Shown: one piece after another, positions 1-6,288 of the stretch | Layout: every line of letters begins with the position of its first letter | How positions within the stretch are numbered: the first letter of the stretch is position 1 | Source of the DNA: Coriobacteriaceae bacterium | GTDB taxonomy: Bacteria > Actinomycetota > Coriobacteriia > Anaerosomatales > SLCP01 | NCBI GenBank assembly: GCA_003563465.1 | Contig: PWVH01000060.1 | Coordinates: 1-14,328 of the forward strand | Direction of reading: 5' to 3' | DNA: 14,328 bases | Position numbers and translations under genes: made by a program | The notes under the pieces: model-generated | Databases searched by the model: none | Told to the model about the DNA's origin: nothing | Seen by the model: the letters and a program-made list of their open reading frames with translations, nothing else

Positions 1-1
1 C

Positions 2-118
2 GTCGAGCTGCGCGGGGAGCTGATCGCCCCGATCGCGATGGAGGAGGGCCTGCGCTTCGCCATCCGCGAGGGCGGGCGCACCGTCGGCTCGGGTCGTGTG
101 ACGAAGATACTCCAGTAG
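2..118 (+). CDS. tuf: Elongation factor Tu, C-terminal fragment (5' end outside window)
   Basis: The reading frame open from base 2 encodes 38 residues and ends at TAG 116-118. It contains the closing strand of EF-Tu domain 3, with the characteristic RFAIREGGRTVGSGRVTKI ending. EF-Tu is the cytoplasmic GTPase that carries aminoacyl-tRNA to the ribosomal A site; domain 3 contacts the tRNA T stem and EF-Ts. The GTPase domain and domain 2 lie upstream of the window. Only 38 nt separate the stop from rpsJ, and I see no terminator there, so the str operon (normally rpsL-rpsG-fusA-tuf) probably reads into the S10 operon. The identification rests on a short but very conserved segment. Confidence 0.95.
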   Translation, partial: VELRGELIAPIAMEEGLRFAIREGGRTVGSGRVTKILQ

Positions 119-156
119 CGGAGGGGACGCGTTCTTCCAAGACGGAGGGTTGAGAG

Positions 157-465
157 TTGGCGAACCAGAAGATCAGAATCCGGCTGAAGGGCTACGATCA
201 CGAGATCGTCGACCAGTCGACGAAGATGATCGTGGACACCGCGCAGAAGACCGGCGCGAAAGTGTCTGGCCCCATTCCGCTGCCTACGGAGCGCAATCTT
301 TACTGCGTGATCCGTTCGCCGCATGTGGACAAGGATAGCCGGGAGCACTTCGAGATGAAGACGCACAAGCGTCTTATCGACATTCTCGAGCCTACTCCTA
401 AGACGGTCGACTCGCTTATGAGACTCGACCTCCCTGCGGGAGTGGACATCGAGATCAAGCTATAG
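157..465 (+). CDS. rpsJ: 30S ribosomal protein S10 (NusE)
   Basis: The 102-residue product has the usual S10 length. It carries the conserved RSPH (residues 53-56) and SREHFEMKTHKR (61-72) segments, which include the extended loop that reaches into the 30S head. S10 binds the 3' domain of 16S rRNA. As NusE it also pairs with NusB in antitermination and contacts NusG to link transcription with translation. The start is TTG, the only TTG start I assign here. It is supported by GGAGGG at 144-149, seven bases upstream, and by the MANQKIRIRLKGYDHE opening. It is the first gene of the S10 operon, directly after tuf. Confidence 0.97.
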   Translation: MANQKIRIRLKGYDHEIVDQSTKMIVDTAQKTGAKVSGPIPLPTERNLYCVIRSPHVDKDSREHFEMKTHKRLIDILEPTPKTVDSLMRLDLPAGVDIEIKL

Positions 466-479
466 CAGCGCACGGCTGA

Positions 480-551
480 CAGCGGGTCTGACCCGCTGCG
501 GTCGACTGGCGGGTAGCGGTCCGCTGGGACGGTCGGGCGAAGGCCCCGACC
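480..551 (+). promoter_or_regulatory. Structured S10-L3 intercistronic region with three hairpins
   Basis: The 124-nt gap between rpsJ and rplC holds three inverted repeats. The first is a perfect 8-bp stem CAGCGGGT/ACCCGCTG (480-487 with 491-498) closed by CTG. The second is a 4-bp stem AGCG/CGCT (515-518 with 522-525). The third is a perfect 7-bp stem GGTCGGG/CCCGACC (531-537 with 545-551) with a seven-base loop. None is followed by a T-run, so a classical intrinsic terminator is unlikely. The region could be an mRNA processing site, an attenuator or a ribosomal-protein binding leader; the role is inference. Confidence 0.5.
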
Positions 552-589
552 ATGACAAGGCCCAAGACCGCGCGATGGATGGAGAAACG

Positions 590-1210
590 ATGGTTGCGAC
601 GATACTGGGACGGAAACTGGGCATGACCCAGGTCTGGAGCGAGGATGACGAGCTCATTCCGGTCACCGTCATCGAGGCTGGCCCCTGCGTGGTCAGTCAG
701 GTCAAGACGGTGGCACGCGACGGGTACTCCGCTGCCCAGATAGCCTTCGGTGACATCAAGGAGTCGAAGGTCAAGAGGCCTATCGCCGGGCATTTCGCGA
801 AGGCGGGCGTCTCTCCGCGTCGGCATATGGCCGAAGTCCGCCTGGCTCAGGGTGATGAAGTGAAGGTCGGCGACGAGATGACAGTCGAGATGTTCGAGAT
901 CGGTGGCACGGTGCATGTCACGGGCAAGAGCAAGGGCAAGGGTTTCGCTGGCGTCATCAAACGCCATGGCTTTCACGGCGGACCCGGAGGCCATGGCTCG
1001 CACTTCCATCGTGCGACCGGTTCTATCGGCCAGGCGTCCACACCTTCACGCGTCTTCCGCGGCTCGGGCATGCCGGGCCATATGGGCGCGGAGACGGTAA
1101 CGGTTCGCAACCTCGAAGTCGTAAGGGTCGATCCGGAACAGAATCTGCTGCTCGTAAAGGGTGCAGTACCGGGGGCCAAGGGCTCCTTGCTGACCATCCG
1201 TTCTGCGTGA
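590..1210 (+). CDS. rplC: 50S ribosomal protein L3
   Basis: L3 is one of the first proteins to assemble on 23S rRNA and its loop reaches towards the peptidyl transferase centre. I choose ATG 590 (206 residues, opening MVATILGRKLGMTQVW) over the in-frame ATG 575. GGAG at 581-584 lies five bases before it, and L3 proteins typically start a few residues before the GRKLGMTQ motif. The glycine/histidine-rich loop GGPGGHGSHFHRATGSIGQ (residues 130-148) ends in Gln148. By position it matches the glutamine methylated by PrmB in E. coli. Length and motifs are ordinary for the family. It follows the structured 124-nt gap after rpsJ. Confidence 0.97.
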   Translation: MVATILGRKLGMTQVWSEDDELIPVTVIEAGPCVVSQVKTVARDGYSAAQIAFGDIKESKVKRPIAGHFAKAGVSPRRHMAEVRLAQGDEVKVGDEMTVEMFEIGGTVHVTGKSKGKGFAGVIKRHGFHGGPGGHGSHFHRATGSIGQASTPSRVFRGSGMPGHMGAETVTVRNLEVVRVDPEQNLLLVKGAVPGAKGSLLTIRSA

Positions 1211-1265
1211 GCAGGAAGGGCGCTCGAATCCCGTCAGGAACAGCCTTCTCAAGGAGTAGGAAACG

Positions 1266-1889
1266 ATGGCAACGGTAAAGGTAAAGGACATAAGCGGCAA
1301 GACAGTGGGTAGCGCCGAGCTCGCCGATGGCGTCTTCGGCATCGAGCCCCACGCCTTCGCCGTACACCAAGTGGTGCGAAGCCAACTCGCCTCACGCCGA
1401 GCGGGAGCGCACTCGACGAAGACCCGAAGTGAGGTTCGCGGCGGCGGCCGCAAGCCTTGGCGTCAGAAGGGCACTGGACGTTCGAGGCAGGGGACCATTC
1501 GCGCACCTCAGTGGAAAGGCGGCGGTGTGGTTTTCGGCCCGCACCCTCGTTCTCATGGCTTCTCGGTTCCGAAGAAAGTCATCAAGCTGGCCATGCGTTC
1601 TGTGCTTTCGGCTAAGACCGCCGAGGGCGTTCTGCATGTCATCGACGGATTTGATTTCGAGGAGCCCTCGACCAAGCGTGCTGCGGAGGTGCTCGTCAGC
1701 CTTGGCATAGACGGTCGGGTGACAGTTGTCGTTGCAGACGATGACATCAACAGCATTCTTTCGATGCGCAACCTGCCCAAGGTCAGGGTCATCAAGGCCT
1801 CCGAAGCGAACACCTACGATCTTGTCGACAACACGGCCGTGCTGTTCACGCAGCCGGCGCTTAACTGGCTGGAGGGGGTGCTGGCATGA
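1266..1889 (+). CDS. rplD: 50S ribosomal protein L4
   Basis: The 207-residue product has the long positively charged loop of L4 (about residues 45-100), including GGRKPWRQKGTGRSRQGT (59-77), which lines the nascent-peptide exit tunnel near the macrolide site. L4 binds domain I of 23S rRNA. In E. coli it also represses the S10 operon by binding the leader ahead of rpsJ; no such leader is evident in the 38-nt tuf-rpsJ gap here. The ATG is preceded by AAGGAG at 1251-1256. Its stop overlaps the start of rplW (ATGA), so translation of the two is probably coupled. Confidence 0.97.
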   Translation: MATVKVKDISGKTVGSAELADGVFGIEPHAFAVHQVVRSQLASRRAGAHSTKTRSEVRGGGRKPWRQKGTGRSRQGTIRAPQWKGGGVVFGPHPRSHGFSVPKKVIKLAMRSVLSAKTAEGVLHVIDGFDFEEPSTKRAAEVLVSLGIDGRVTVVVADDDINSILSMRNLPKVRVIKASEANTYDLVDNTAVLFTQPALNWLEGVLA

Positions 1890-2182
1890 TGGGCGATCAC
1901 GATCCACGTGACATCATCCTGCGGCCGATCGTTTCGGAGAAGTCGTACGACTTGATAGCGCAGAACCGCTATACGTTCGAAGTGGACAAGCGTGCCACAA
2001 AACCCCAGATAGCCGATGCGGTACAAGAGATCTTCGGCGTTACGGTTGAAAAGGTGAACACCATGAACGTGGCCGGCAAGCCACGCCGCCTACGTTGGCG
2101 GGCAGGCACGACCCGTTCATGGAAGAAGGCGGTCGTCACTCTCAGGGAGGGTGACACGATCGAGTTCTTCGAGGCCCCGTAA
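1886..2182 (+). CDS. rplW: 50S ribosomal protein L23
   Basis: The 98-residue protein is of normal L23 size, with IILRPIVSEKSY at residues 10-21 and the C-terminal beta segment KKAVVTLREGDTIEFF. L23 sits at the tunnel exit and is the docking site for trigger factor, SRP and the Sec translocon. Two consecutive ATG codons (1886 and 1889) are possible starts. I favour 1886 because GGAGGGGG (1871-1878) lies seven bases before it. It overlaps the rplD stop by four bases. About 140 nt without a gene follows it, which is unusually long for the L23-L2 junction. Confidence 0.96.
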   Translation: MMGDHDPRDIILRPIVSEKSYDLIAQNRYTFEVDKRATKPQIADAVQEIFGVTVEKVNTMNVAGKPRRLRWRAGTTRSWKKAVVTLREGDTIEFFEAP

Positions 2183-2249
2183 GATTTGATAGGAGATCAG
2201 GTGTTCGGAGTTCCACGGTTAGCGAGATGGAGCCGCCCGGCACCGTTGT

Positions 2250-2300
2250 AGTCCGGAGTCAGAGCCGCCGCGCGCGAGGCGCGCACGTCCCAGGCGGACT
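2250..2300 (+). promoter_or_regulatory. Possible RNA structure in the L23-L2 gap
   Basis: The roughly 140-nt gap between rplW and rplB has no supportable ORF. It contains a perfect GCGCGC/GCGCGC stem (2270-2275 with 2279-2284) with a GAG loop. This is enclosed by a longer-range 6-bp pairing, AGTCCG (2250-2255) with CGGACT (2295-2300). Together they could form a two-stem element ending about 24 nt before the L2 start. No T-run follows. Whether it is regulatory, a processing site or chance in GC-rich DNA cannot be told from one sequence. Confidence 0.35.
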
Positions 2301-2324
2301 GGCAATCGGACGGAAGGAGAGATG

Positions 2325-3155
2325 ATGGGACTTAAGAGATACAAGCCGACGTCACCGGGCCGGAGGTTTCAGACGGTGTCGGACTTTGCCGACATCACGA
2401 CCTCCACTCCCGAAAAGTCCTTGCTCGAGCCGCTTCCCAAGAAGGGCGGTCGCAACAATCGTGGACGCATGACCACGCGCCATCAAGGCGGCGGTCACAA
2501 GCGGCGCTATCGTCGCATCGACTTCAAGCGGAACAAAGATGGTGTTCCGGCGAAGGTGGCTACCATCGAGTACGATCCCAATCGCTCGTCCCGCATCGCA
2601 CTGCTGCACTATGCCGATGGGGAAAAGCGCTACATCCTTGCTCCTCAGAGGCTGTCTGTGGGCGATACCGTGATGTCTGGTAGCGGTGCCGATATCAAGC
2701 CAGGGAACGCGCTTCCGCTCTCGGACATCCCCACGGGCACGGTCGTGCATGCGATAGAGATGCAGCCTGGTAAGGGTGCCGCTATGGCGCGCTCGGCCGG
2801 AACCTCGGCCCAGCTGATGGCCAAAGAGGGCAACTACGCGATATTGCGCATGCCATCTACGGAAATGCGCAAGGTCTTGCTTACATGTCGCGCGACAGTG
2901 GGTGCGGTGGGCAATCCCGAGCACGAGGGTATCACTCTCGGCAAGGCCGGACGTGCACGCTGGAAGGGTGTGCGTCCCACCGTTCGCGGCACGGTGATGA
3001 ACCCCGTCGATCATCCTCACGGCGGTGGCGAGGGCAAGAACAAGACCGCGGGACGTCACCCGGTGAGCCCCTGGGGTGTTCCCACGAAGGGACACCGTAC
3101 CCGCAGGAAAGGGAAGGCGTCGGATCGGCTGATCATCCGCCGTCGTAAGAAGTAG
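2325..3155 (+). CDS. rplB: 50S ribosomal protein L2
   Basis: The 276-residue protein is the near-universal length for L2. It has the N-terminal KPTSPGRRFQ segment, the central RNA-binding OB/SH3 domains and the C-terminal HPHGGGEGKNKTAGRHP motif (from about residue 230). That motif contains the conserved histidine region facing the peptidyl transferase centre and helix 66. L2 is needed for subunit association and peptidyl transfer. ATG codons occur at 2322 and 2325; I prefer 2325 because AAGGAG (2314-2319) then has five-base spacing. The TVSDFADITT stretch resembles coriobacterial L2 proteins as I recall them. Confidence 0.97.
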   Translation: MGLKRYKPTSPGRRFQTVSDFADITTSTPEKSLLEPLPKKGGRNNRGRMTTRHQGGGHKRRYRRIDFKRNKDGVPAKVATIEYDPNRSSRIALLHYADGEKRYILAPQRLSVGDTVMSGSGADIKPGNALPLSDIPTGTVVHAIEMQPGKGAAMARSAGTSAQLMAKEGNYAILRMPSTEMRKVLLTCRATVGAVGNPEHEGITLGKAGRARWKGVRPTVRGTVMNPVDHPHGGGEGKNKTAGRHPVSPWGVPTKGHRTRRKGKASDRLIIRRRKK

Positions 3156-3186
3156 CGATGGGCCGTAAAGGGAGCTGGAGCACACG

Positions 3187-3462
3187 ATGAGTAGAAGCCT
3201 TAAGAAGGGACCTTACGTCGAGTCGAGACTGATTCAGCGCATCCACGCGATGAATGAGACCGGTGAGAAGAGGGTCGTCAAGACCTGGTCGCGTGCATCG
3301 ACCATCTTCCCCGAGATGGTAGGCCACACCATCGCGGTACATGACGGACGCAAGCACGTGCCTGTCTACGTCACGGAGTCGATGGTCGGTCACAAGCTAG
3401 GCGAATTCGCGCCGACCCGAACGTTCCGCGGACATGCCGCTGACAAGAGGGACAAGAGGTAG
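3187..3462 (+). CDS. rpsS: 30S ribosomal protein S19
   Basis: The 91-residue product opens MSRSLKKGPYV and carries the TWSRASTIFPEMVGHTIAVH core (residues 33-52) and the GHKLGEFAPTRTFRGH C-terminal motif, all hallmarks of S19. It lies in the 30S head, complexes with S13 and contributes to the B1a bridge next to the A-site tRNA. GGAG at 3177-3180 precedes the ATG by six bases. It is 31 nt after rplB, and its stop falls just before the rplV start, so it sits in the middle of the S10 transcript. Nothing departs from the family. Confidence 0.97.
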   Translation: MSRSLKKGPYVESRLIQRIHAMNETGEKRVVKTWSRASTIFPEMVGHTIAVHDGRKHVPVYVTESMVGHKLGEFAPTRTFRGHAADKRDKR

Positions 3463-3465
3463 GAG

Positions 3466-3807
3466 ATGGAAGCTAGAGCAGTTGCACGCTACGTTCGGGT
3501 GAGTCCGCGCAAGGCTCGTCTCGTCGTCGACCTCATTCGCGGCAAGTCCGTGGAGGAGGCGACCGCCATACTCACTTTCACACCCCGGGCTGCGGCCGAG
3601 GTCGTCGAGAAGGTGCTGTTGAGCGCGGTGGCCAACGCAGAGAAGAATCTCAAGATAGGCCGCGATGATCTCTACGTGTCTACGACCTATGTCGATGAGG
3701 GCCCCACACTTAAGCGCATTCAGCCCCGTGCGATGGGCCGCGCTTTCCGCATCAACAAGCGCACGAGTCACATCACGATAGTCGTCAAGCAGCGAGAGGA
3801 GGCGTGA
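3466..3807 (+). CDS. rplV: 50S ribosomal protein L22
   Basis: The 113-residue protein has the L22 fold: an N-terminal ARYVRVSPRKARLVVDLIRG (residues 7-26) and a C-terminal beta-hairpin reaching into the exit tunnel, with PRAMGRAFRINKRTSHI at its tip. With L4 it forms the tunnel constriction, where changes affect macrolide action. The length is normal (110-115). The start lies only three bases after the rpsS stop, and the Shine-Dalgarno-like AGAGGTAGGAG overlaps that stop, so re-initiation by the same ribosomes is likely. Confidence 0.97.
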   Translation: MEARAVARYVRVSPRKARLVVDLIRGKSVEEATAILTFTPRAAAEVVEKVLLSAVANAEKNLKIGRDDLYVSTTYVDEGPTLKRIQPRAMGRAFRINKRTSHITIVVKQREEA

Positions 3808-3814
3808 GAGTCGT

Positions 3815-4513
3815 ATGGGTCAGAAAGCATATCCATTAGGCCTTAGACTGGGCATAACCGAACAGTGGCGTTCCCGTTGGTACGCCGGCAAGGGCTACAG
3901 TGCCACTCTGGCCGAGGATCTGAAGATTCGCGAGTACCTTCTCGATCGACTCCGTCGTGCTGCAGTATCGCGAGTCGAGATCGAGCGCAAGGGCGACAAG
4001 TTGCTCGTCGAGCTTTGGACCGCACGCCCGGGCATTGTCATCGGCAAGAAGGGCTCGGAAGTCGACGCGTTGCGCAAGGACCTCGAGAGGATGACGGGCG
4101 CAACGGTGGCCGTCAACATCGTCGAGATCAAACGACCCGAACTCGACGCCACCCTCGTTGCTCAGAGTGTCGCCGAACAGCTTGAGGGGCGAGTTGCCTT
4201 TCGTCGCGCCATGCGCAAGGCGGTAGCCTCGGCGATGAAGAGCGGCGCCCTCGGCATTAGAATCCAGTGCTCGGGACGCCTAGGTGGTGCGGAGATGGGG
4301 CGCAGAGAGTGGTATCGCGAGGGTCGCGTGCCGCTCCATACGCTACGTGCCAAGATCGATTACGGAACCGCCGACGCCCGCACGACGATGGGTGCGATCG
4401 GCGTGAAGGTCTGGGTCTACCGCGGTGAAGTGCTGCCTGGTCAGGAGCTTCCGTCGCCGACGACGGACCGCCCCGCCCGGGGTCGCCGCAACGACCGGGG
4501 AGGTAGATCGTAG
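3815..4513 (+). CDS. rpsC: 30S ribosomal protein S3
   Basis: The 232-residue product begins MGQKAYPLGLRLG and has the type II KH domain with the GKKG loop at residues 77-80. It continues into the C-terminal S3 domain (IQCSGRLGGAEMGRREWY), where basic residues line the mRNA entry tunnel and take part in helicase activity. A short Arg/Pro-rich tail (PARGRRNDRGGRS) ends the protein; tail length varies between bacteria. AGGAGG at 3797-3802, within the end of rplV, serves as the ribosome binding site, with a second weak GAGAG closer to the ATG. Confidence 0.97.
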   Translation: MGQKAYPLGLRLGITEQWRSRWYAGKGYSATLAEDLKIREYLLDRLRRAAVSRVEIERKGDKLLVELWTARPGIVIGKKGSEVDALRKDLERMTGATVAVNIVEIKRPELDATLVAQSVAEQLEGRVAFRRAMRKAVASAMKSGALGIRIQCSGRLGGAEMGRREWYREGRVPLHTLRAKIDYGTADARTTMGAIGVKVWVYRGEVLPGQELPSPTTDRPARGRRNDRGGRS

Positions 4514-4515
4514 AG

Positions 4516-4941
4516 ATGCTTATGCCCAAGCGAGTAAAGCACCGTAAGGTGCAGCGCGGGTCGATGAAGGGTTTGGCCAAAGGCGGCACGGAAGTCCAGC
4601 ACGGCGACTATGGCCTGAAGGCTCTCGAGGCTGCGTGGATAACGAACCGCCAGATCGAAGCCGCGCGTATCGCGATGACTCGATACATGAAACGCGGCGG
4701 CAAGGTGTGGATCAACATCTTCCCGGACAAACCCGTTACCCAGAAGCCTGCCGAGACCCGTATGGGTTCAGGGAAAGGCAACCCCGAGAAATGGGTCGCC
4801 GTAGTCAAGCCGGGGCGCGTCATGTTCGAGGTCGCTGGAGTGTCTGAGGATGTGGCTCGTGAGGCCATGCGTCTTGCGGCGAACAAGTTGCCGATCAAGT
4901 GCAAGTTCGTGAACCGAACCGATGTTGGCGGTGAGGCATAG
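4516..4941 (+). CDS. rplP: 50S ribosomal protein L16
   Basis: The 141-residue protein starts MLMPKRVKHRK, the usual L16 opening, so I keep ATG 4516 rather than the second ATG at 4522. GGGGAGGT (4497-4504) inside the end of rpsC is the likely ribosome binding site, at a longish spacing. L16 helps place A-site tRNA. The loop RMGSGKGNPEKWVA (from residue 82) carries the arginine equivalent to the one hydroxylated by YcfD in E. coli, although that enzyme is not expected in every lineage. Only two bases separate it from the rpsC stop, and the next gene follows its stop directly. Confidence 0.97.
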   Translation: MLMPKRVKHRKVQRGSMKGLAKGGTEVQHGDYGLKALEAAWITNRQIEAARIAMTRYMKRGGKVWINIFPDKPVTQKPAETRMGSGKGNPEKWVAVVKPGRVMFEVAGVSEDVAREAMRLAANKLPIKCKFVNRTDVGGEA

Positions 4942-5157
4942 ATGAAGACTTCAGAGATGAAGGATCTAGCGGACTCCGATCTCATGGAGAAGGTCAAGGA
5001 GGCTCGTGCGGAGCTGTTCAATCTCAGGTTTCAGCTCGCCACGGGTCAGCTTGACAACCCTGGCAGGATCAAGGTCGTGAAGAAGGACATCGCTCGCTTG
5101 CTCACTGAGTTGCGTGTGCGGGAAATTCGCGCTTCGCGCGACGCCGCGGCGTCTTAA
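4942..5157 (+). CDS. rpmC: 50S ribosomal protein L29
   Basis: The 71-residue, mostly helical product contains the L29 signature LMEKVKEARAELFNLRFQLA (residues 14-33) and the GQLDNPGRIKVVKKDIARLLT segment (35-55). Together they form the antiparallel helical hairpin. L29 sits beside L23 at the tunnel exit and contributes to the surface that contacts SRP and the translocon. Its ATG immediately follows the TAG of rplP with zero spacing, and the only upstream Shine-Dalgarno-like sequence (GGTGAGG) lies within rplP. Translation is therefore almost certainly coupled. The alanine-rich C-terminal extension is slightly longer than minimal forms. Confidence 0.96.
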   Translation: MKTSEMKDLADSDLMEKVKEARAELFNLRFQLATGQLDNPGRIKVVKKDIARLLTELRVREIRASRDAAAS

Positions 5158-5178
5158 GGGACGGTGGAGAGGAAACCG

Positions 5179-5439
5179 ATGAACAGCGAACGTAACAGCC
5201 GGAAGGTTCGCCAGGGCGTGGTGGTTTCGGCGGGCGGAGACAAGACCTGCACCGTCGTCGTACAGAGCCGCAAGCGTCACCCGTTCTACGGCAAGATGAT
5301 AACTCGCAGCTCAAAGTACCGCACGCACGACGAGGAGAACGTGGCGCGAGTCGGCGACGTCGTCCAGATCATGGAGACTCGCCCGGTGTCTAAGACCAAG
5401 CGCTGGCGTCTCGTCGAAGTTGTCGAGAAGGCCAAGTAA
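5179..5439 (+). CDS. rpsQ: 30S ribosomal protein S17
   Basis: S17 is a small OB-fold protein that binds 16S rRNA helix 11 and is a primary assembly protein of the 30S body. The 86-residue form shows RKVRQGVVVSAGGDKTCTVV (residues 8-27), the KRHPFYGKMITRSSKYRTHDE core and the VGDVVQIMETRPVSKTKRW motif. I start at ATG 5179, because GGAGAGGA (5166-5173) lies five bases upstream. A GTG at 5164 would add five residues and sits within that Shine-Dalgarno stretch. It is the last gene of the S10 group; a hairpin-bearing 53-nt gap separates it from rplN. Confidence 0.95.
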   Translation: MNSERNSRKVRQGVVVSAGGDKTCTVVVQSRKRHPFYGKMITRSSKYRTHDEENVARVGDVVQIMETRPVSKTKRWRLVEVVEKAK

Positions 5440-5448
5440 CGCCTGTGC

Positions 5449-5466
5449 GGGCCGCGACAGCGGCTC
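5449..5466 (+). promoter_or_regulatory. Hairpin at the S10/spc operon boundary
   Basis: Between rpsQ and rplN, GGGCCGC (5449-5455) can pair with GCGGCTC (5460-5466) through seven pairs, one a G-U wobble, closed by a GACA tetraloop. No T-run follows, so it does not look like an intrinsic terminator. The position matches the classical boundary between the S10 and spc operons, where processing or partial termination would be plausible. That role is inference. Confidence 0.4.
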
Positions 5467-5492
5467 GTCAAGGGACCGGTACGGAGGACGAG

Positions 5493-5861
5493 ATGATACA
5501 AGCGGAATCCCAACTCAAGGTAGCCGACAACTCAGGTGCACGCCGTGTGCTGTGCATCAAGGTGCTCGGCGGCTCTAGGCGGCGGTATGCACGTGTGGGT
5601 GACACCATCGTGTGCACGGTCAAGGAGGCCATCCCGACCGGTACCGTGAAGAAGGGGGACATCGTGCACGCGGTTGTCGTGCGAACGAAGAAGGAGGTCC
5701 GTCGACCCGACGGAAGCTACATCAAGTTCGACGAGAACGCCGCAGTGATTATCGACAATCAAGGAAACCCAAGGGGCACGCGAATCTTTGGTCCGGTTGC
5801 GCGCGAGTTGCGAGACCGGCGATACATGAAGATCGTTTCGTTGGCCCCTGAGGTTCTTTAG
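5493..5861 (+). CDS. rplN: 50S ribosomal protein L14
   Basis: ATG 5493 gives 122 residues, exactly the usual L14 length, opening MIQAESQLKVADNSGARRVLCI. GGAGG at 5483-5487 is five bases upstream. The frame is open further 5' to 5445, but those residues do not belong to the family. Motifs include the NSGAR segment, VVVRTKKEVRRPDGSYIKFDENA and the RGTRIFGPVARELR C-terminal motif. L14 lies at the subunit interface, contacts 16S helix 14 in bridge B8 and is the docking site of the silencing factor RsfS. It opens the spc gene group. Confidence 0.97.
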   Translation: MIQAESQLKVADNSGARRVLCIKVLGGSRRRYARVGDTIVCTVKEAIPTGTVKKGDIVHAVVVRTKKEVRRPDGSYIKFDENAAVIIDNQGNPRGTRIFGPVARELRDRRYMKIVSLAPEVL

Positions 5862-5875
5862 GAGGGTTGGACCAG

Positions 5876-6196
5876 ATGGCGAAGTCCATGACTATACGCA
5901 AGGGCGATCGAGTCAAGGTCGTCACAGGCAAGGACAAAGGCAAAGAGAGCCGCGTCCTGCGCGTCTACCCCGATAAAGAACGTCTCGTAGTCGAGCACGT
6001 AAACATGGTCAAGAAGCACCAGCGTGCCACCCGGCGGCAGCCCAAGGGCGGCATATTGGAGATCGAAGGCACGATACACATGAGCAACGTCATGCTTATC
6101 TGTCCCAATTGCTCACAGGCTACTCGCGTAGACCGCAAGCGAGAGGAAGGGACTCGCGTTCGAGTCTGCAAGAAGTGTGGCAGGGATATCGACTAG
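5876..6196 (+). CDS. rplX: 50S ribosomal protein L24, zinc-ligand (C+) form
   Basis: The 106-residue product has the KOW-type N-terminus IRKGDRVKVVTGKDKGKESRV (residues 7-27) of L24, one of the two initiator proteins of 50S assembly. Its C-terminal part carries CPNC (Cys76, Cys79) and CKKC (Cys98, Cys101), a CX2C-X18-CX2C arrangement that could hold a zinc ion. L24 of E. coli lacks these cysteines. I choose ATG 5876 with GGAGGG at 5861-5866; the frame also has a TTG at 5867, directly after that Shine-Dalgarno sequence, which is less likely. The ribosome binding site touches the rplN stop. Confidence 0.96.
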   Translation: MAKSMTIRKGDRVKVVTGKDKGKESRVLRVYPDKERLVVEHVNMVKKHQRATRRQPKGGILEIEGTIHMSNVMLICPNCSQATRVDRKREEGTRVRVCKKCGRDID

Positions 6197-6198
6197 CG

Positions 6199-6261
6199 GC
6201 GAGCGCACACGGCTCGCTCCCCCGCATACGGGCAGCGAGGCGCCGGGTCGGCAATCCGGCG
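6199..6261 (+). promoter_or_regulatory. Structured L24-L5 intercistronic region (three hairpins)
   Basis: The 92-nt gap between rplX and rplE has three consecutive inverted repeats. They are GCGAGC/GCTCGC (6199-6204 with 6212-6217, seven-base loop), CCCG/CGGG (6221-6224 with 6229-6232, CATA loop) and CGCCGG/CCGGCG (6241-6246 with 6256-6261, nine-base loop). The last ends 14 nt before the rplE Shine-Dalgarno. In E. coli the spc operon is repressed by S8 binding mRNA at the start of the L5 cistron, so the position suggests a similar control site. I have not matched the S8-binding consensus, so this is inference from location. Confidence 0.45.
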
Positions 6262-6288
6262 GATTCTAGTACACGGAGGTAATGACCG

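Noticed and set aside
480..498. Intrinsic terminator after rpsJ
   Set aside because: A perfect 8-bp stem is present, but it is followed by CGGTCGAC, not a T-run, and the operon clearly continues.
455..1009. A 184-residue minus-strand open frame across the S10-L3 gap
   Set aside because: Most of it is antisense to rplC. The part over the gap is explained by the inverted repeats and has no recognisable motif.
2352..3185. A 277-residue minus-strand open frame opposite rplB
   Set aside because: It lies antisense to L2 over nearly its full length. The composition is that of a shadow frame and there is no supporting ribosome binding site or family match.
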